Source: Gracilariopsis chorda | Lineage: Eukaryota > Rhodophyta > Florideophyceae > Gracilariales > Gracilariaceae | DNA length: 64,000 nucleotides | Assembly (NCBI GenBank): GCA_003194525.1 | Contig: NBIV01000225.1 | Location: 62,001-126,000 of the forward strand | Reading direction: 5' to 3' | In this document: positions 20,433 to 29,702 of the stretch, piece after piece | Layout of the letters: the number at the start of each line of letters is the position of its first letter | How positions within the stretch are numbered: position 1 is the stretch's first letter | Position numbers and translations under genes: made by a program | Notes under the pieces: generated by a model | Database searches by the model: none | What the model was told of the DNA's origin: nothing | Seen by the model: only the letters and a program-made list of their open reading frames with translations

Positions 20433-23120
20433 ATGTTGAGCTCTGTCAAAGCGTCCATGTGGCAATCACTGCTTCCGCGACTTGTCGCGCGTTCCGCCCA
20501 GCTTAGTCGGAGACAGCAACTGCTCACTTCGTTTGCAGCATGCATATCGCGAGATCTGCAATTAACTAACAATTCCACACACCGTCTTACAACCATCGAT
20601 TACGCCAATACATTAGCTCATCCGAATCGCGACTTTCTTCAATTCCTGCAAGTCGCCAAACGACTACCATCGCATCATGCGCTCTACCCCCGACAACTCT
20701 GCGCAGAGCATAAATCTGAGTCTGGGTCGGATCCCCGAAACAAATCTCCAAAAGAGCAATCTGAACATGCCAAACCAGACGCTTCGTCCAAACACTCCAC
20801 AGCTCAACAGGGCGAACAAAAAGGCGCTTCTTCTCGTGAGGGCGCCAACCCCGCTGGAAAGGAGCGTAAACAGCAGTCGGAAGATGATCAGAATAACTCC
20901 TGGATGGGTCAGGCAGCGCTGGCGCTCTTTGTCATGCTCGGCCTGTCTCTACTAGGCTCTCGCGATCAAGGCCGTGAAATATCCTTCCAGGCCTTTGTAT
21001 GGGATTTGTTGGAGCCCGGCTTGGTGGATCGTATTGAAGTCGTCAACCGAAATATGGCTCGCGTCTACCTCAAGACATCAGCCAGAGTTCGCTCTCAAGA
21101 CGTTGGACTTGAAGCCAAGGGCGTTGGGGTAAAGGACAAAAGTTTGAGTGATGAAAGAGCTTCACCTGACCCATGGGATACTCAAAGCTTGGATCGAGAT
21201 GGAACCCAGAGAAGGGGTACTACCAAGATTACACCACCCGCAAACCACATCAACTCTACTGAATCTCCGTTCTACTTCACCATTGGTTCTATCGATACAT
21301 TCGAGAAGAAGCTGGAGGCTGTGCAGGAAGACCTTGGCCTGGAACCGGACAACTTTGTGCCAGTTGTATACACGAAAGAGTCCAGTATCACCACTGAACT
21401 ATTAAGACAAGCACCATCAATTATACTGCTGGCTGTTGGTATCATGGTGTTGCGAAATGCACTGAGTCAATTCGGAGGCATGGGAGGTGGTAGAAGTGGT
21501 ATTTTTCAGGTAGGCAAGGCAAATCCCACCGTCATCAAAGGTAGCGAAAGTGGCTCGAAAGCCGTCACGTTCGCTCACGTTGCTGGGCTTGACGAGGCCA
21601 AGATCGAGGTTATGGAGTTTGTTGACTTCCTCAAGAACCCCGCGCGATACGAGAGGTTAGGCGCCAAAATTCCAAAAGGGGCGCTTCTTGTAGGTCCTCC
21701 TGGTACAGGGAAAACGCTTCTAGCTAAGGCAACTGCTGGAGAAGCCAGTGTACCGTTCTTTTCTATGAGCGGCTCAGACTTTATAGAAATGTTCGTTGGT
21801 GTGGGACCTAGTCGAATCCGTGATCTGTTCAGCCAAGCAAGAGCAAGTGCACCTTGTATTATTTTCATTGATGAGATTGACGCTATCGGGAAAGCACGAG
21901 GACGTGGTGGGCTTGCTGGTGGGAATGACGAACGAGAGAACACTCTGAACGCTCTCCTTGTTGAGATGGATGGGTTTTCGTCGACGTCTGGCGTAGTTGT
22001 TCTGGCTGGAACGAATAGGGCGGATGTCTTGGACAGGGCATTGCTGAGACCTGGTCGATTTGATCGGCAAATAAGTATAGATAAGCCGGACATGAGAGGC
22101 AGGTATCAGATTTTCATGGTGCACTTGCAACCTCTGAAACTCAAGGATGACCCATCGACAATTGCAAAGAAGTTTGCAGCGTTAACTCCTGGATTTGCTG
22201 GGGCAGATATTGCAAATATCTGCAACGAAGCTGCGCTGATCGCTGCACGGGGAGACAAGGACTTTGTGGAAGTGGCTGATTTTGAGAGCGCCATTGATCG
22301 AGTTATTGGTGGTTTAGAGAAGAAGAACAAGGTCATATCAAGAAAGGAGCGCGAGATTGTTGCTCACCATGAGGCCGGTCACGCAGTCGCGGGGTGGTTT
22401 TTGAAACACGCTGACCCACTCATCAAGGTTTCTATCATCCCAAGAGGGTCTGCTGCACTTGGGTTTGCACAGTATTTGCCAACGGATAAGTTCCTGCAAT
22501 CCACAGAGCAGCTGAAAGATTTCATGGTTGTGGCTTTGGGAGGACGGGTTGCGGAGCAGCTGTGTTTCGGTAGCATCACAACGGGGGCGCAAGACGATCT
22601 GAAGCGAATAACTAGAGCTGTATATGCTCAGATCACCAATTTTGGAATGAGCGAGAAAGTAGGCAAAGTCTACTTTCCAAAGGCTGGGGAATCTGGAAAC
22701 CAATTCTATAAGCCGTATAGTGAGAATACTGCAGAACTGATAGATGCTGAAGCGATTCGCATGGTGGACGAGGCGTATCGGGAGTGCGAAGAATTGCTGT
22801 CTGGGAAGCTTGATATGGTGAAGGAGTTAGCAGCGCGTTTGTTAGAGAAGGAGGTTATCGCAGAAGATGACTTGGTTGACGTGCTGGGCGACCGGCCTTA
22901 CGCTAAACCTGCGACATACGACGAGATCATAGGGCGGTACGAGAAGGATCGTAGGGAACGAACTGGGCGTAGTGAAGGAGATGACGATGAAGCTGCTCGA
23001 GGCGGCGCTACTACGCCCCCGATTCCCGTGGAGGGTGCTGAAGAAGAGGCGAAAGAAGAAGGCTACAAGAGACAAAGGCGAGTCGGCCCAACAGAGGAGG
23101 CCATTCCTGAGCTCGCGTAG
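20433..23120 (+). CDS. Mitochondrial m-AAA protease (FtsH/AFG3/Yta12 family)
   Basis: 895 residues, single exon. The N-terminus (MLSSVKASMWQSLLPRLVAR) is basic and amphipathic, typical of a mitochondrial presequence; a second in-frame ATG lies eight codons later. A charged linker is followed by transmembrane segment 1 (~156-175), an intermembrane-space domain, and segment 2 (~325-345). The AAA+ module has Walker A GPPGTGKT (~419), Walker B CIIFIDEID and pore loop FVGVG; the second region of homology ends in RPGRFDRQ. The metalloprotease motif is HEAGH (~645) with the downstream acidic ligand region. The GVGPSRIRDLF sequence is of the m-AAA type. m-AAA complexes degrade unassembled inner-membrane proteins and process ribosomal protein L32 in yeast. 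A plastid FtsH is the alternative, less likely from the extended intermembrane domain and tail. Confidence 0.92.
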   Translation: MLSSVKASMWQSLLPRLVARSAQLSRRQQLLTSFAACISRDLQLTNNSTHRLTTIDYANTLAHPNRDFLQFLQVAKRLPSHHALYPRQLCAEHKSESGSDPRNKSPKEQSEHAKPDASSKHSTAQQGEQKGASSREGANPAGKERKQQSEDDQNNSWMGQAALALFVMLGLSLLGSRDQGREISFQAFVWDLLEPGLVDRIEVVNRNMARVYLKTSARVRSQDVGLEAKGVGVKDKSLSDERASPDPWDTQSLDRDGTQRRGTTKITPPANHINSTESPFYFTIGSIDTFEKKLEAVQEDLGLEPDNFVPVVYTKESSITTELLRQAPSIILLAVGIMVLRNALSQFGGMGGGRSGIFQVGKANPTVIKGSESGSKAVTFAHVAGLDEAKIEVMEFVDFLKNPARYERLGAKIPKGALLVGPPGTGKTLLAKATAGEASVPFFSMSGSDFIEMFVGVGPSRIRDLFSQARASAPCIIFIDEIDAIGKARGRGGLAGGNDERENTLNALLVEMDGFSSTSGVVVLAGTNRADVLDRALLRPGRFDRQISIDKPDMRGRYQIFMVHLQPLKLKDDPSTIAKKFAALTPGFAGADIANICNEAALIAARGDKDFVEVADFESAIDRVIGGLEKKNKVISRKEREIVAHHEAGHAVAGWFLKHADPLIKVSIIPRGSAALGFAQYLPTDKFLQSTEQLKDFMVVALGGRVAEQLCFGSITTGAQDDLKRITRAVYAQITNFGMSEKVGKVYFPKAGESGNQFYKPYSENTAELIDAEAIRMVDEAYRECEELLSGKLDMVKELAARLLEKEVIAEDDLVDVLGDRPYAKPATYDEIIGRYEKDRRERTGRSEGDDDEAARGGATTPPIPVEGAEEEAKEEGYKRQRRVGPTEEAIPELA

Positions 23121-23836
23121 TTTCAGAGTCATATTATTATGAAGACAGGACCGCAACTTCAAAGGAAGGCTCGAAACTCCTGACATAACGCGCTGATTTG
23201 TCTTGTTAGCAATACTGAGCTCACAAGTACACTGTTCGAGCGCACCACTTCGTCATGTATTAAGCCTTGACCTCCCAACGTCGAGCGTGTCGCGACCTGG
23301 CTACATACAAGTTTCTTGCTCTGGTGCACCTTGCAGTCTCATGTTACGAGAGTAGATGACTCATTCTTCTCTCACTGCTTATCTATTCTTAGAAACGACT
23401 TGCAACTCAAAAAGGTTAGCATGATCGTGGTTGTATCATAACAGCCGTTTTCGGCTAGAAAACAGGACTCCAGCGGGGATGGGGATGTGGAAAAAAGGAG
23501 GAGAATCTCTGAGACACTACGACTGGTTCCTAGAGAGCAATTAGTCGCTGCGTAGTTCAGTGGATTTGTGAAGGTAGATTGGTGTGGGTGCGAATGGACT
23601 GACCACGTGGGGCCGGGTGATGCGAAATGTTTACCTGCGAAGAACGCGAGGCTGAAGAAGTATCTTAGATGAGTGTTTGAATGTGCACTGTCGCTTATGA
23701 AGCGGACATGCTACGTAGAAGCTGCGTCTTCTCTGCCAACTCATTAAAATAAAAACGAGCACCACGTTTCACCGCTTCCCGAGCAGCCCGGACGCGCACT
23801 GCCGCAAGGACAGAGCTCGCGTCGTCCGCCCGTCAA
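23121..23836. other. Intergenic, no gene seen
   Basis: About 715 bases between the m-AAA stop and the ATG of the WD40 gene. It holds the m-AAA 3' UTR and the CSA-like promoter; I saw no other feature. Confidence 0.5.
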
Positions 23837-25216
23837 ATGCACAGACTGCTCGCGGCGCGCGAATGTGGCGAGGATGTTCATGGTCTCGATGATATCTCCA
23901 GCGAAAGGTGGACCAAACTTCAACCCGATCCTTCCCGGAGCTTTCAATCCAGCATCATAAACCACGTATCAGCAATAGACCTGGACACACCAGCCGGTCA
24001 GTTACTGCTGTGCGCCGGACAAACCACCTTTGGAGGCTCCCTCACCGTGCATGCATACCCGCAACGCGATTGCAAACCAGCAGATGAACCTTTGGAAAGC
24101 AGCACACGCAATCCTGCCAGCGACGGCATTCGGTGCGTGAAATGGTTTCCAAATGATGCGGCCATCTTCGTAACGGGCAATACGCGGCAGTGGAACGCGC
24201 GTCAATGGGCGGAGGTGCACGTATGGGACTCGGACTGTTTCAAATCGGTATGCAACTTTCGTTTAGAACATGCTGGGGTTCGCGCTATTGACCTGTCGTC
24301 CGCGCCCGGTGCGCGACCCGAATTAATTGCAACCGCGCCTGAACTCGCGCGCGAAATCAGGCTGTTGGACATGTCCAGCGGGGCGAGTACGCACTGTTTG
24401 CAGGCGCATCAAGCGGTTGTGAACGACGTGAGATGGGCGCCTTTACACCCGCATGTACTCGGGTCGTGCGATGATGACGGTGTGGTTTGTCTGTTTGATG
24501 TGCGACGTTCGGGGAGAAGTGCGTGTTTGCTGAAGTTTGATCACTCGAGACGGATTGGTACTTATGAATCGAACGTTGCGGGCGGAGGGGAGAACGTGGC
24601 TGTGAATGGACGCTTGTCGTCTTCACACCGCTCAAAACGGGCAAGGGTGTCAAAGAATGCGGATGCACAAATTGGACGGGTTGCTACACTCGGACTGGGC
24701 TGCGCGTGGACGCCGCAATGGGGGGGTAGATGCGCACGGAGGGCTAGAGCGAGTACACTTCGTACAACGAAGGATGACTTCAAACCGGCTCTGAATGTAC
24801 GATTTTCCACGGATGGAACGCAGATAGTTAGCACGACGACGGGCACGTCATTCAGGGTGTGGGATGTAACGACGGGCAGACTAATATCTGAATTCCATGA
24901 TCCTAGTTTATATGGCCGCCGCAGAGGACGACAATTCACTCATATGGCGTCGGATGGGATTCACTCGGTGTGGGCGGTGCGCGGTTGTTTGCAGGTGATT
25001 GATGTACAGGATGGGATGATGGTGCATTCTGTGGAGTTGGACAAGGGCGGTTTTGACGCAATGTTGTTACATCCTTTGGAAGAGGAAGTGGTTTGTGCGC
25101 ACGGAAGCGAGATTTGTGTGTGGTCGTATGAAAATAGTGCACGTGAAGGACGTGGAGACGGAGACTCGGAGGCGGAGGTGGACATTGCGAATGTGCTACC
25201 AAGGGTACGTTTGTAG
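23837..25216 (+). CDS. CSA/ERCC8-like WD40 repeat protein
   Basis: 459 residues, single exon, ATG at 23837. WD40 blades are spread over the whole length (for example VKWFPNDAAIFVTGN, then VHVWDSD; VRWAPLHPHVLGSCDDDGVVCLFDVRR; VRFSTDGTQIVSTTTGTSFRVWD). The N-terminal LLAARECG followed by SSERW and a loop to the first blade resembles the start of ERCC8 (Cockayne syndrome A), as does the blade order. The FDVRR sequence fits the DWD/WDxR box by which substrate receptors bind DDB1. ERCC8 is the receptor of a CUL4-DDB1 ubiquitin ligase for transcription-coupled repair. An insert of ~60 basic residues (~255-310) between blades is not in the usual family. Another DCAF-type WD40 protein is the alternative. 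Confidence 0.7.
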   Translation: MHRLLAARECGEDVHGLDDISSERWTKLQPDPSRSFQSSIINHVSAIDLDTPAGQLLLCAGQTTFGGSLTVHAYPQRDCKPADEPLESSTRNPASDGIRCVKWFPNDAAIFVTGNTRQWNARQWAEVHVWDSDCFKSVCNFRLEHAGVRAIDLSSAPGARPELIATAPELAREIRLLDMSSGASTHCLQAHQAVVNDVRWAPLHPHVLGSCDDDGVVCLFDVRRSGRSACLLKFDHSRRIGTYESNVAGGGENVAVNGRLSSSHRSKRARVSKNADAQIGRVATLGLGCAWTPQWGGRCARRARASTLRTTKDDFKPALNVRFSTDGTQIVSTTTGTSFRVWDVTTGRLISEFHDPSLYGRRRGRQFTHMASDGIHSVWAVRGCLQVIDVQDGMMVHSVELDKGGFDAMLLHPLEEEVVCAHGSEICVWSYENSAREGRGDGDSEAEVDIANVLPRVRL

Positions 25217-25612
25217 CACTCTTAATCTTTTTTTTTGTCCTAAACATGTAAAGAAGTTGTTTACCGAAGACACAGTTTTTACGAAGGTTGAAAGGGAGCG
25301 GCCATACTCTCAAGCAGTTGTACGAAACTTTAGGTCGTCCTCGTCATGGGTGGAGATGGTAAAGGAGAAGTAGTCGAAGTAGTAGCAATAGCGAAAGCAA
25401 GAGTAGCAGTGACGGCAGTTGGCGAAACAAGGCAACTGTAAAGAACGGAGGCAGGTGGTAAGGCACAAAGCGCACACACAGCATAACGTAAAGAACAATG
25501 TACGATGATACACCACATACACAAAAAGGAAAGCCCGCGGGAGGCGGGGGCGAGAGAGGGCGGTAGAAAGTGAACCAAGAAACAAAAAAAAGAAAGGGAA
25601 AGAAAAACATGT
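25217..25612. other. Convergent 3' regions of CSA-like and Rab11 genes
   Basis: About 400 purine-rich (on the plus strand) bases between two convergent stops; the minus strand is correspondingly C/T-rich. Long frames on the minus strand here are low-complexity chance frames. Confidence 0.5.
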
Positions 25613-26421
25613 CTAGCAACATTTGGCCTTCTCCGTCTTACCCTCATCAGCTGGCGGATTAATGACTATAGTTTGCGTAGCATTAGGAGCAAAGTTGGAA
25701 GTAGAACCCTTTTCGAGCGCTTTCTTAGATCCCAGTCGGTAGATCTCGGACAGGATGGATCGAAAGGCCTCCTCCACATTGCTATTGTCCAAGGCAGAAG
25801 TCTCGATGAAACTGAGTCCATTACTCTCAGCAAAGGCGGAAGCATCGTCTGTGGTGACGGCCTTCAGGTGTTGCAAATCGCTCTTGTTTCCCACCAGCAT
25901 GATGACGATGTTTGCGTCGGCGTGGTCCTTGAGCTCTTTCAGCCAGCGCTGAACGTTGTCAAACGAGTCCTTCTTGGTGATGTCGTAGACGAGAAGGGCG
26001 CCCACAGCACCGCGATAGTAGGCTGATGTAATGGCTCTGTAGCGCTCTTGTCCGGCCGTATCCCATATCTGCGCCTTGATAATCTTGCCCTCGCACTGAA
26101 TTGAACGCGTGGCAAACTCGACGCCTATGGTGGACTTGGACTCGAGGCTGAACTCGTTGCGGGTGAACCGACTGAGCAAATTGGACTTGCTGAGAAACGA
26201 CGGAACAGTCAGCACGGGGGTTGTGCACGAACGGGGCAACGCGGTTGGGATGGAAGATGACTTACCCGACGCCGGCATCGCCAATAAGCACCACCTTGAA
26301 GAGGTAATCTACAGGACGCACAGACACAAAAGGCAAGTCAGCAAGCAGCGCGCAAACGAGAGCAAGAGCGTACGCAACAAGCCGCCAGCAACGTACCGTA
26401 TTCGTCGTCGGAGCGCGCCAT
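25613..26421 (-). CDS. Rab11-family small GTPase (copy 1, leftward)
   Basis: Minus strand, join 26421-26397, 26308-26266 and 26189-25613; 214 residues. Introns are 26396-26309 (GTACGT...TGTAG, 88 nt) and 26265-26190 (GTAAGT...TCTCAG, 76 nt). The second splits the P-loop glycine codon: ...GDAGVG joins [13 protein letters not shown]. The spliced start [19 protein letters not shown] is the classic Rab11 start. Switch regions are [11 protein letters not shown] and [20 protein letters not shown]; base-binding motifs are GNKSD and ETSAL; the end is KAKCC, the double-cysteine geranylgeranylation site. Rab11 directs recycling-endosome and trans-Golgi traffic, and is often linked to cytokinesis and secretion. 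The Ala in GDAGVG replaces the more common Ser. It is divergent from a second Rab11 copy. Confidence 0.94.
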
Positions 26422-26886
26422 GGCACAAGCGAGCAAGCCGCCAGCTCAACGCTCAAGCGGCTGTTTAAAAGCGAACGAACCGAAGCGATGGTGTCGGACC
26501 TTCGCGCGCTCTCACACTGTGAGCCCCCTCGCGTCCTCATCATCGTCTCGTCCCAAGCGGCAGCCGCACACGCTGACACACACCCGACCTTCCAGAGAGC
26601 CACCGCTGCCACGTTTCCACGTGGTACACGCGCGCGTCTGTCGTCGCTGCTGGCGGCTGCCGCTGCCGCTGCCGCGACTTGCGTCGGAGGCGTGGCCAGT
26701 GACAGCGCGGTGGCGGCGTGCAGCTTCTCTGTTTGCCGTTCGCACCTCTCCAGCGCGACCTTCTTCCCCCCTAGCATACCCCTCCCCCTCCCCTCCCTCT
26801 CCCCTCTCCGTCCTCTCTTCCCCAACCGTCTGCGCCTTCCCTCAACGTAGTTTCCGCCCTTCCCCCCCTTCCCACCCCCTTCTGCA
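26422..26886. promoter_or_regulatory. Shared divergent promoter of the two Rab11 genes
   Basis: About 465 bases between two head-to-head Rab11 ATGs. The right half is strongly pyrimidine-rich on the plus strand (26760-26886: runs of CCCCTCCC), the left half GC-rich. No TATA box seen. Co-regulation of the two paralogs is inferred from the layout. Confidence 0.6.
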
Positions 26887-27724
26887 ATGGCAAGGAACGA
26901 GGATGAGTACGACTATCTCTTCAAGAGTAAGCTTTTCTCCATCCCAAACAACAACATTTGAACGCAAGTTGCTTACAACGCCGCTTTTTCTGTGCTTGAT
27001 TGCGTGCGATGCAGTCGTGCTCATCGGAGATAGCGGAGTCGGAAAGAGTAATCTGCTGCTCCGATTCACACGAAATGAGGTCGATTTGAACTCCAAGACC
27101 ACCATTGGCGTTGAGTTTGCCACCCGATCCGTCCCCATTCAAGGAAAGACCATAAAAGCCCAAATATGGGATACAGGTACGCTTTCAAACAACAACCCCA
27201 ACCCCCGTTTGCCGCATTGCACACTCCCATCTCACACCCCCGTCTCAACACACCGTCTGTCACACGTCCCTTCTTCAGCCGGACAGGAGCGCTACCGAGC
27301 AATCACGTCAGCGTACTATCGCGGCGCCGTAGGAGCGCTTCTCGTGTACGATATAACGAAGGAGAACACCTTTGAAAGCGTCCCGCGTTGGTTGAAGGAA
27401 CTCAAAGATCACGCCGACTCCAAAATTGTCGTCATGTTAGTGGGCAACAAATGCGATCTGAAGAACGAACGTGAAGTATCAATTCAACAAGGAACAGAAG
27501 CCGCCACCAAATTCGGACTCAGTTTCCTCGAAACCTCCGCGCTTGACGCCACCAACGTGGACGAAAGTTTCAAGCAGGTGCTTGAACAAATTCATAACAT
27601 TACTACATCCAATGTCGTGCATGGTAGTATTGGCGAACAGGCTTCCGATCCTAGGGGTGAACCTATCAAACTCGAACCTTCTGCTACTAGTGCTAAGAAT
27701 GCAAGGGCTGCAAAATGTTGTTAG
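26887..27724 (+). CDS. Rab11-family small GTPase (copy 2, rightward)
   Basis: Join 26887-26926, 27015-27176 and 27279-27724; 215 residues. Introns are 26927-27014 (GTAAGC...TGCAG, 88 nt) and 27177-27278 (GTACGC...TTCAG, 102 nt). The protein starts [19 protein letters not shown], with [44 protein letters not shown] and ETSAL, and ends AAKCC for prenylation. The second intron interrupts WDTAGQE, where copy 1 has none; the first lies four codons after the position of intron 1 in copy 1. So the two copies are an old duplication with different intron positions. Same predicted trafficking role as copy 1; the divergent C-terminal tail may give a different membrane address. Confidence 0.94.
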
Positions 27725-27923
27725 CTTTGTTCTTTGCTTTGTTTAAGAAGAACAGTTTCTAGATCACACTGCCGTTTTTTCATTGTACACTTTTTTAACA
27801 AAACCAAAACATGGCACACCTTTTTTTTGGTGCCACTGCATCTGCATCCTCTCTCACATCGTTGCTATAACAACCTCAGCTCACGCGTAGATAAAAGCCG
27901 CATGTGCCCGATAACGCGTCCAC

Positions 27924-28805
27924 ATGTTGTACATCTCCGTCCCAACTACGTCTTCCATGTTCCGCATCTCCCTCCCCCGTCCACTTCCCCAGTCCCACCG
28001 CACTCCCATCCGCACCCCTCTCTCCCTCCGTCCCTTATGCACTCAACCGCATCCACAACCCCCGACAACGAAAACCAACCCGCTCCCGAAACCATGTCGC
28101 CTCTTCGATCTGCGCGCCGCACCAGTGCCGTATCACCGCGCGTGGGACATGCAACACCAGCTTGTCAACGATATGAAAAAGAACCCCGACCTTTCAGACG
28201 CCCTCATCCTGCTCGAGCATGAGCCCGTTTACACGCTCGGTACAGCAAGTACCACAGACAACGTGCTCTTTCGCGCGGACGAACTGCGTCGTGGACAACC
28301 ACCCACATCGGGTCAAAGTGACCGTGACACACCCCTTCTAGTACGCACGGAACGGGGCGGAGAAGTTACATATCATGGACCGGGTCAACTGGTGGCGTAT
28401 CCTATCCTCAATTTAAACCGACATAAAAAGGATCTGCACTGGTATTTACGCATGTTGGAATCCACCGTCATCGACATGCTGCAAGAGTTTTACGGGCTGA
28501 GCGGATCGCGTAAAGAGGGGCTCAGTGGCGTGTGGGTGCGCGATGAAAAAGTGTGTGCTGTGGGTTTGAAAGTTAGTAAATGGATTACCATGCATGGATT
28601 GGCGCTCAATGTGAACACTGATATGGATGCGTTCGACCGAATTATTCCCTGCGGCGTCAGTGAACATGGCGTCACTTCCCTTCACTTGCTCGTGAATGGC
28701 GGACAGCGAGTGAGCATGAACCAAGCTAGACAGCATTTGCTGCACTCTTTTGATCGCACATTCGGCCCCTACGAAATGCAACAAGCCGACGCAAGTACGG
28801 AATGA
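27924..28805 (+). CDS. Octanoyl (lipoyl) transferase LipB/LIP2
   Basis: 293 residues, single exon, ATG at 27924. The first ~65 residues are Pro/Arg/Ser/Thr-rich without acids, suiting a plastid or mitochondrial transit peptide (a second ATG lies 11 codons in). The enzyme body has the LipB signature RGGEVTYHGPGQLVAYPIL, with the strictly conserved RGG and HGPGQL, the lysine in GLKVSKW followed by HGLALNVNTD, and the catalytic-type Cys in IIPCGVSEHGVTSL. LipB moves an octanoyl group from acyl carrier protein to lipoyl domains of 2-oxoacid dehydrogenases and the glycine cleavage H-protein; lipoyl synthase then adds sulfur. Which organelle is served cannot be told from sequence alone. The stop is convergent with the one-helix gene 80 bases downstream. 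Confidence 0.92.
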   Translation: MLYISVPTTSSMFRISLPRPLPQSHRTPIRTPLSLRPLCTQPHPQPPTTKTNPLPKPCRLFDLRAAPVPYHRAWDMQHQLVNDMKKNPDLSDALILLEHEPVYTLGTASTTDNVLFRADELRRGQPPTSGQSDRDTPLLVRTERGGEVTYHGPGQLVAYPILNLNRHKKDLHWYLRMLESTVIDMLQEFYGLSGSRKEGLSGVWVRDEKVCAVGLKVSKWITMHGLALNVNTDMDAFDRIIPCGVSEHGVTSLHLLVNGGQRVSMNQARQHLLHSFDRTFGPYEMQQADASTE

Positions 28806-28887
28806 GAAACGGACCTAGTCGTCACTCACGCACACACATACACACAGTTTTTACCAAGCATAAAGAAAAAGCAAAGGGGGTGGCACA

Positions 28888-29349
28888 CTAATCTTCAAAC
28901 AATCCACCAGTTGGAATAACGCCTGTAGCAACCGCCCAAGCAAGAATGATAAGCGGGGTCAACAGAGTAAGCGCACCAATAATGAGCCAAACGTCAACGC
29001 GACCCTGATTCTGTTCAGCCCAAGCGTCTGCAAAGCCTTGTGACTTTTGAATGGCCGCTGCTCGGGTGACCTTTTTCTCCTTGGCACCTCGCCTTGGCCC
29101 GAGGCCCTCGCCGACTTGAGGGGCGCCCACCATGTCGCCTGCGCGGGCATCGGCGTATACGGATGGACCTGTTTCAGATTTGTTGCGTACTAACTTTCGT
29201 TTGGAGGGCGGACTGTTTGTGACGGGGAGTTTCTTTGGCGGTTGCGATTCGGGCGGCTGCTGGGTCATGCGTAGCGCGCTTGTTGAGGCTCGTCTTGTTT
29301 GTCGCGAATGGAATAATGGAGCAGTGATAAACGCCATGTTGACCGTCAT
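28888..29349 (-). CDS. Plastid-targeted small membrane protein, one-helix/HLIP-like candidate
   Basis: 153 residues from the ATG at 29349 (the frame is open further upstream but the sequence there looks non-coding). The start (MTVNMAFITAPLFHSRQTRR) is rich in Ser/Thr/Arg/Ala as in plastid transit peptides. A basic middle follows, then FADAWAEQNQGRVDVWLIIGAL and a single hydrophobic helix ending GVIPTGGLFED. The E-Q-N-Q-G-R stretch just before the helix resembles the chlorophyll-binding motif ExxNGR of light-harvesting and high-light-inducible (HLIP/OHP) proteins, with Gln in the Asn place; Gln can also serve as a pigment ligand in the LHC family. The usual A-M-x-G-F that follows is absent, so this is a guess. 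The gene is divergent from a thylakoid TPM gene. Confidence 0.7.
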   Translation of the reverse strand: MTVNMAFITAPLFHSRQTRRASTSALRMTQQPPESQPPKKLPVTNSPPSKRKLVRNKSETGPSVYADARAGDMVGAPQVGEGLGPRRGAKEKKVTRAAAIQKSQGFADAWAEQNQGRVDVWLIIGALTLLTPLIILAWAVATGVIPTGGLFED

Positions 29350-29702
29350 GGTTTGGGCGTTTTGAAGGGCGCTGATGAAACGCTGGAGCACGATGGGAAG
29401 CAATATCTCGCCTTGTAAGGCAGGGTAGAAGACTCGCCGATGATGAACGACGGTTAGAACAGGGCATTGCAGCAGTGGCGGCGATGGTGCAGGTGGACAT
29501 CGACGGCGGGCGATGCGCCAAGTGGCCATATCACATGCAAAAGCGGCGCGCAATCTGCCTTCGTCCAGATTTTTCAGGTGCCCCGCCATCCCCACCATCT
29601 CCTTTCCCCAACCGACATCTCCCAGCGCAATTCTCATCGCATCGATCGGCACACCCCCTTCTGCGCCAGTTAGCGCCGCCTTTACCAACAAACATATCCA
29701 TC
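29350..29702. promoter_or_regulatory. Divergent promoter between two plastid-protein genes
   Basis: About 350 bases between the ATG of the leftward one-helix protein and that of the rightward TPM protein. Both look chloroplast-targeted, so a shared promoter could couple them; inferred from layout only. Confidence 0.5.

Noticed and set aside
25197-25207. TACCAAGGGTA inside the CSA-like gene
   Set aside because: Shorter match within coding sequence; counted as chance and not as a repeat copy.
26262-26825. 187-residue minus-strand frame ending in a Rab P-loop
   Set aside because: Only its last ~15 codons are real (Rab11 exon 2); the rest is intron and promoter.
29350-29691. N-terminal extension of the one-helix protein
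   Set aside because: Overlaps the divergent promoter, and the downstream ATG begins a plausible transit peptide.
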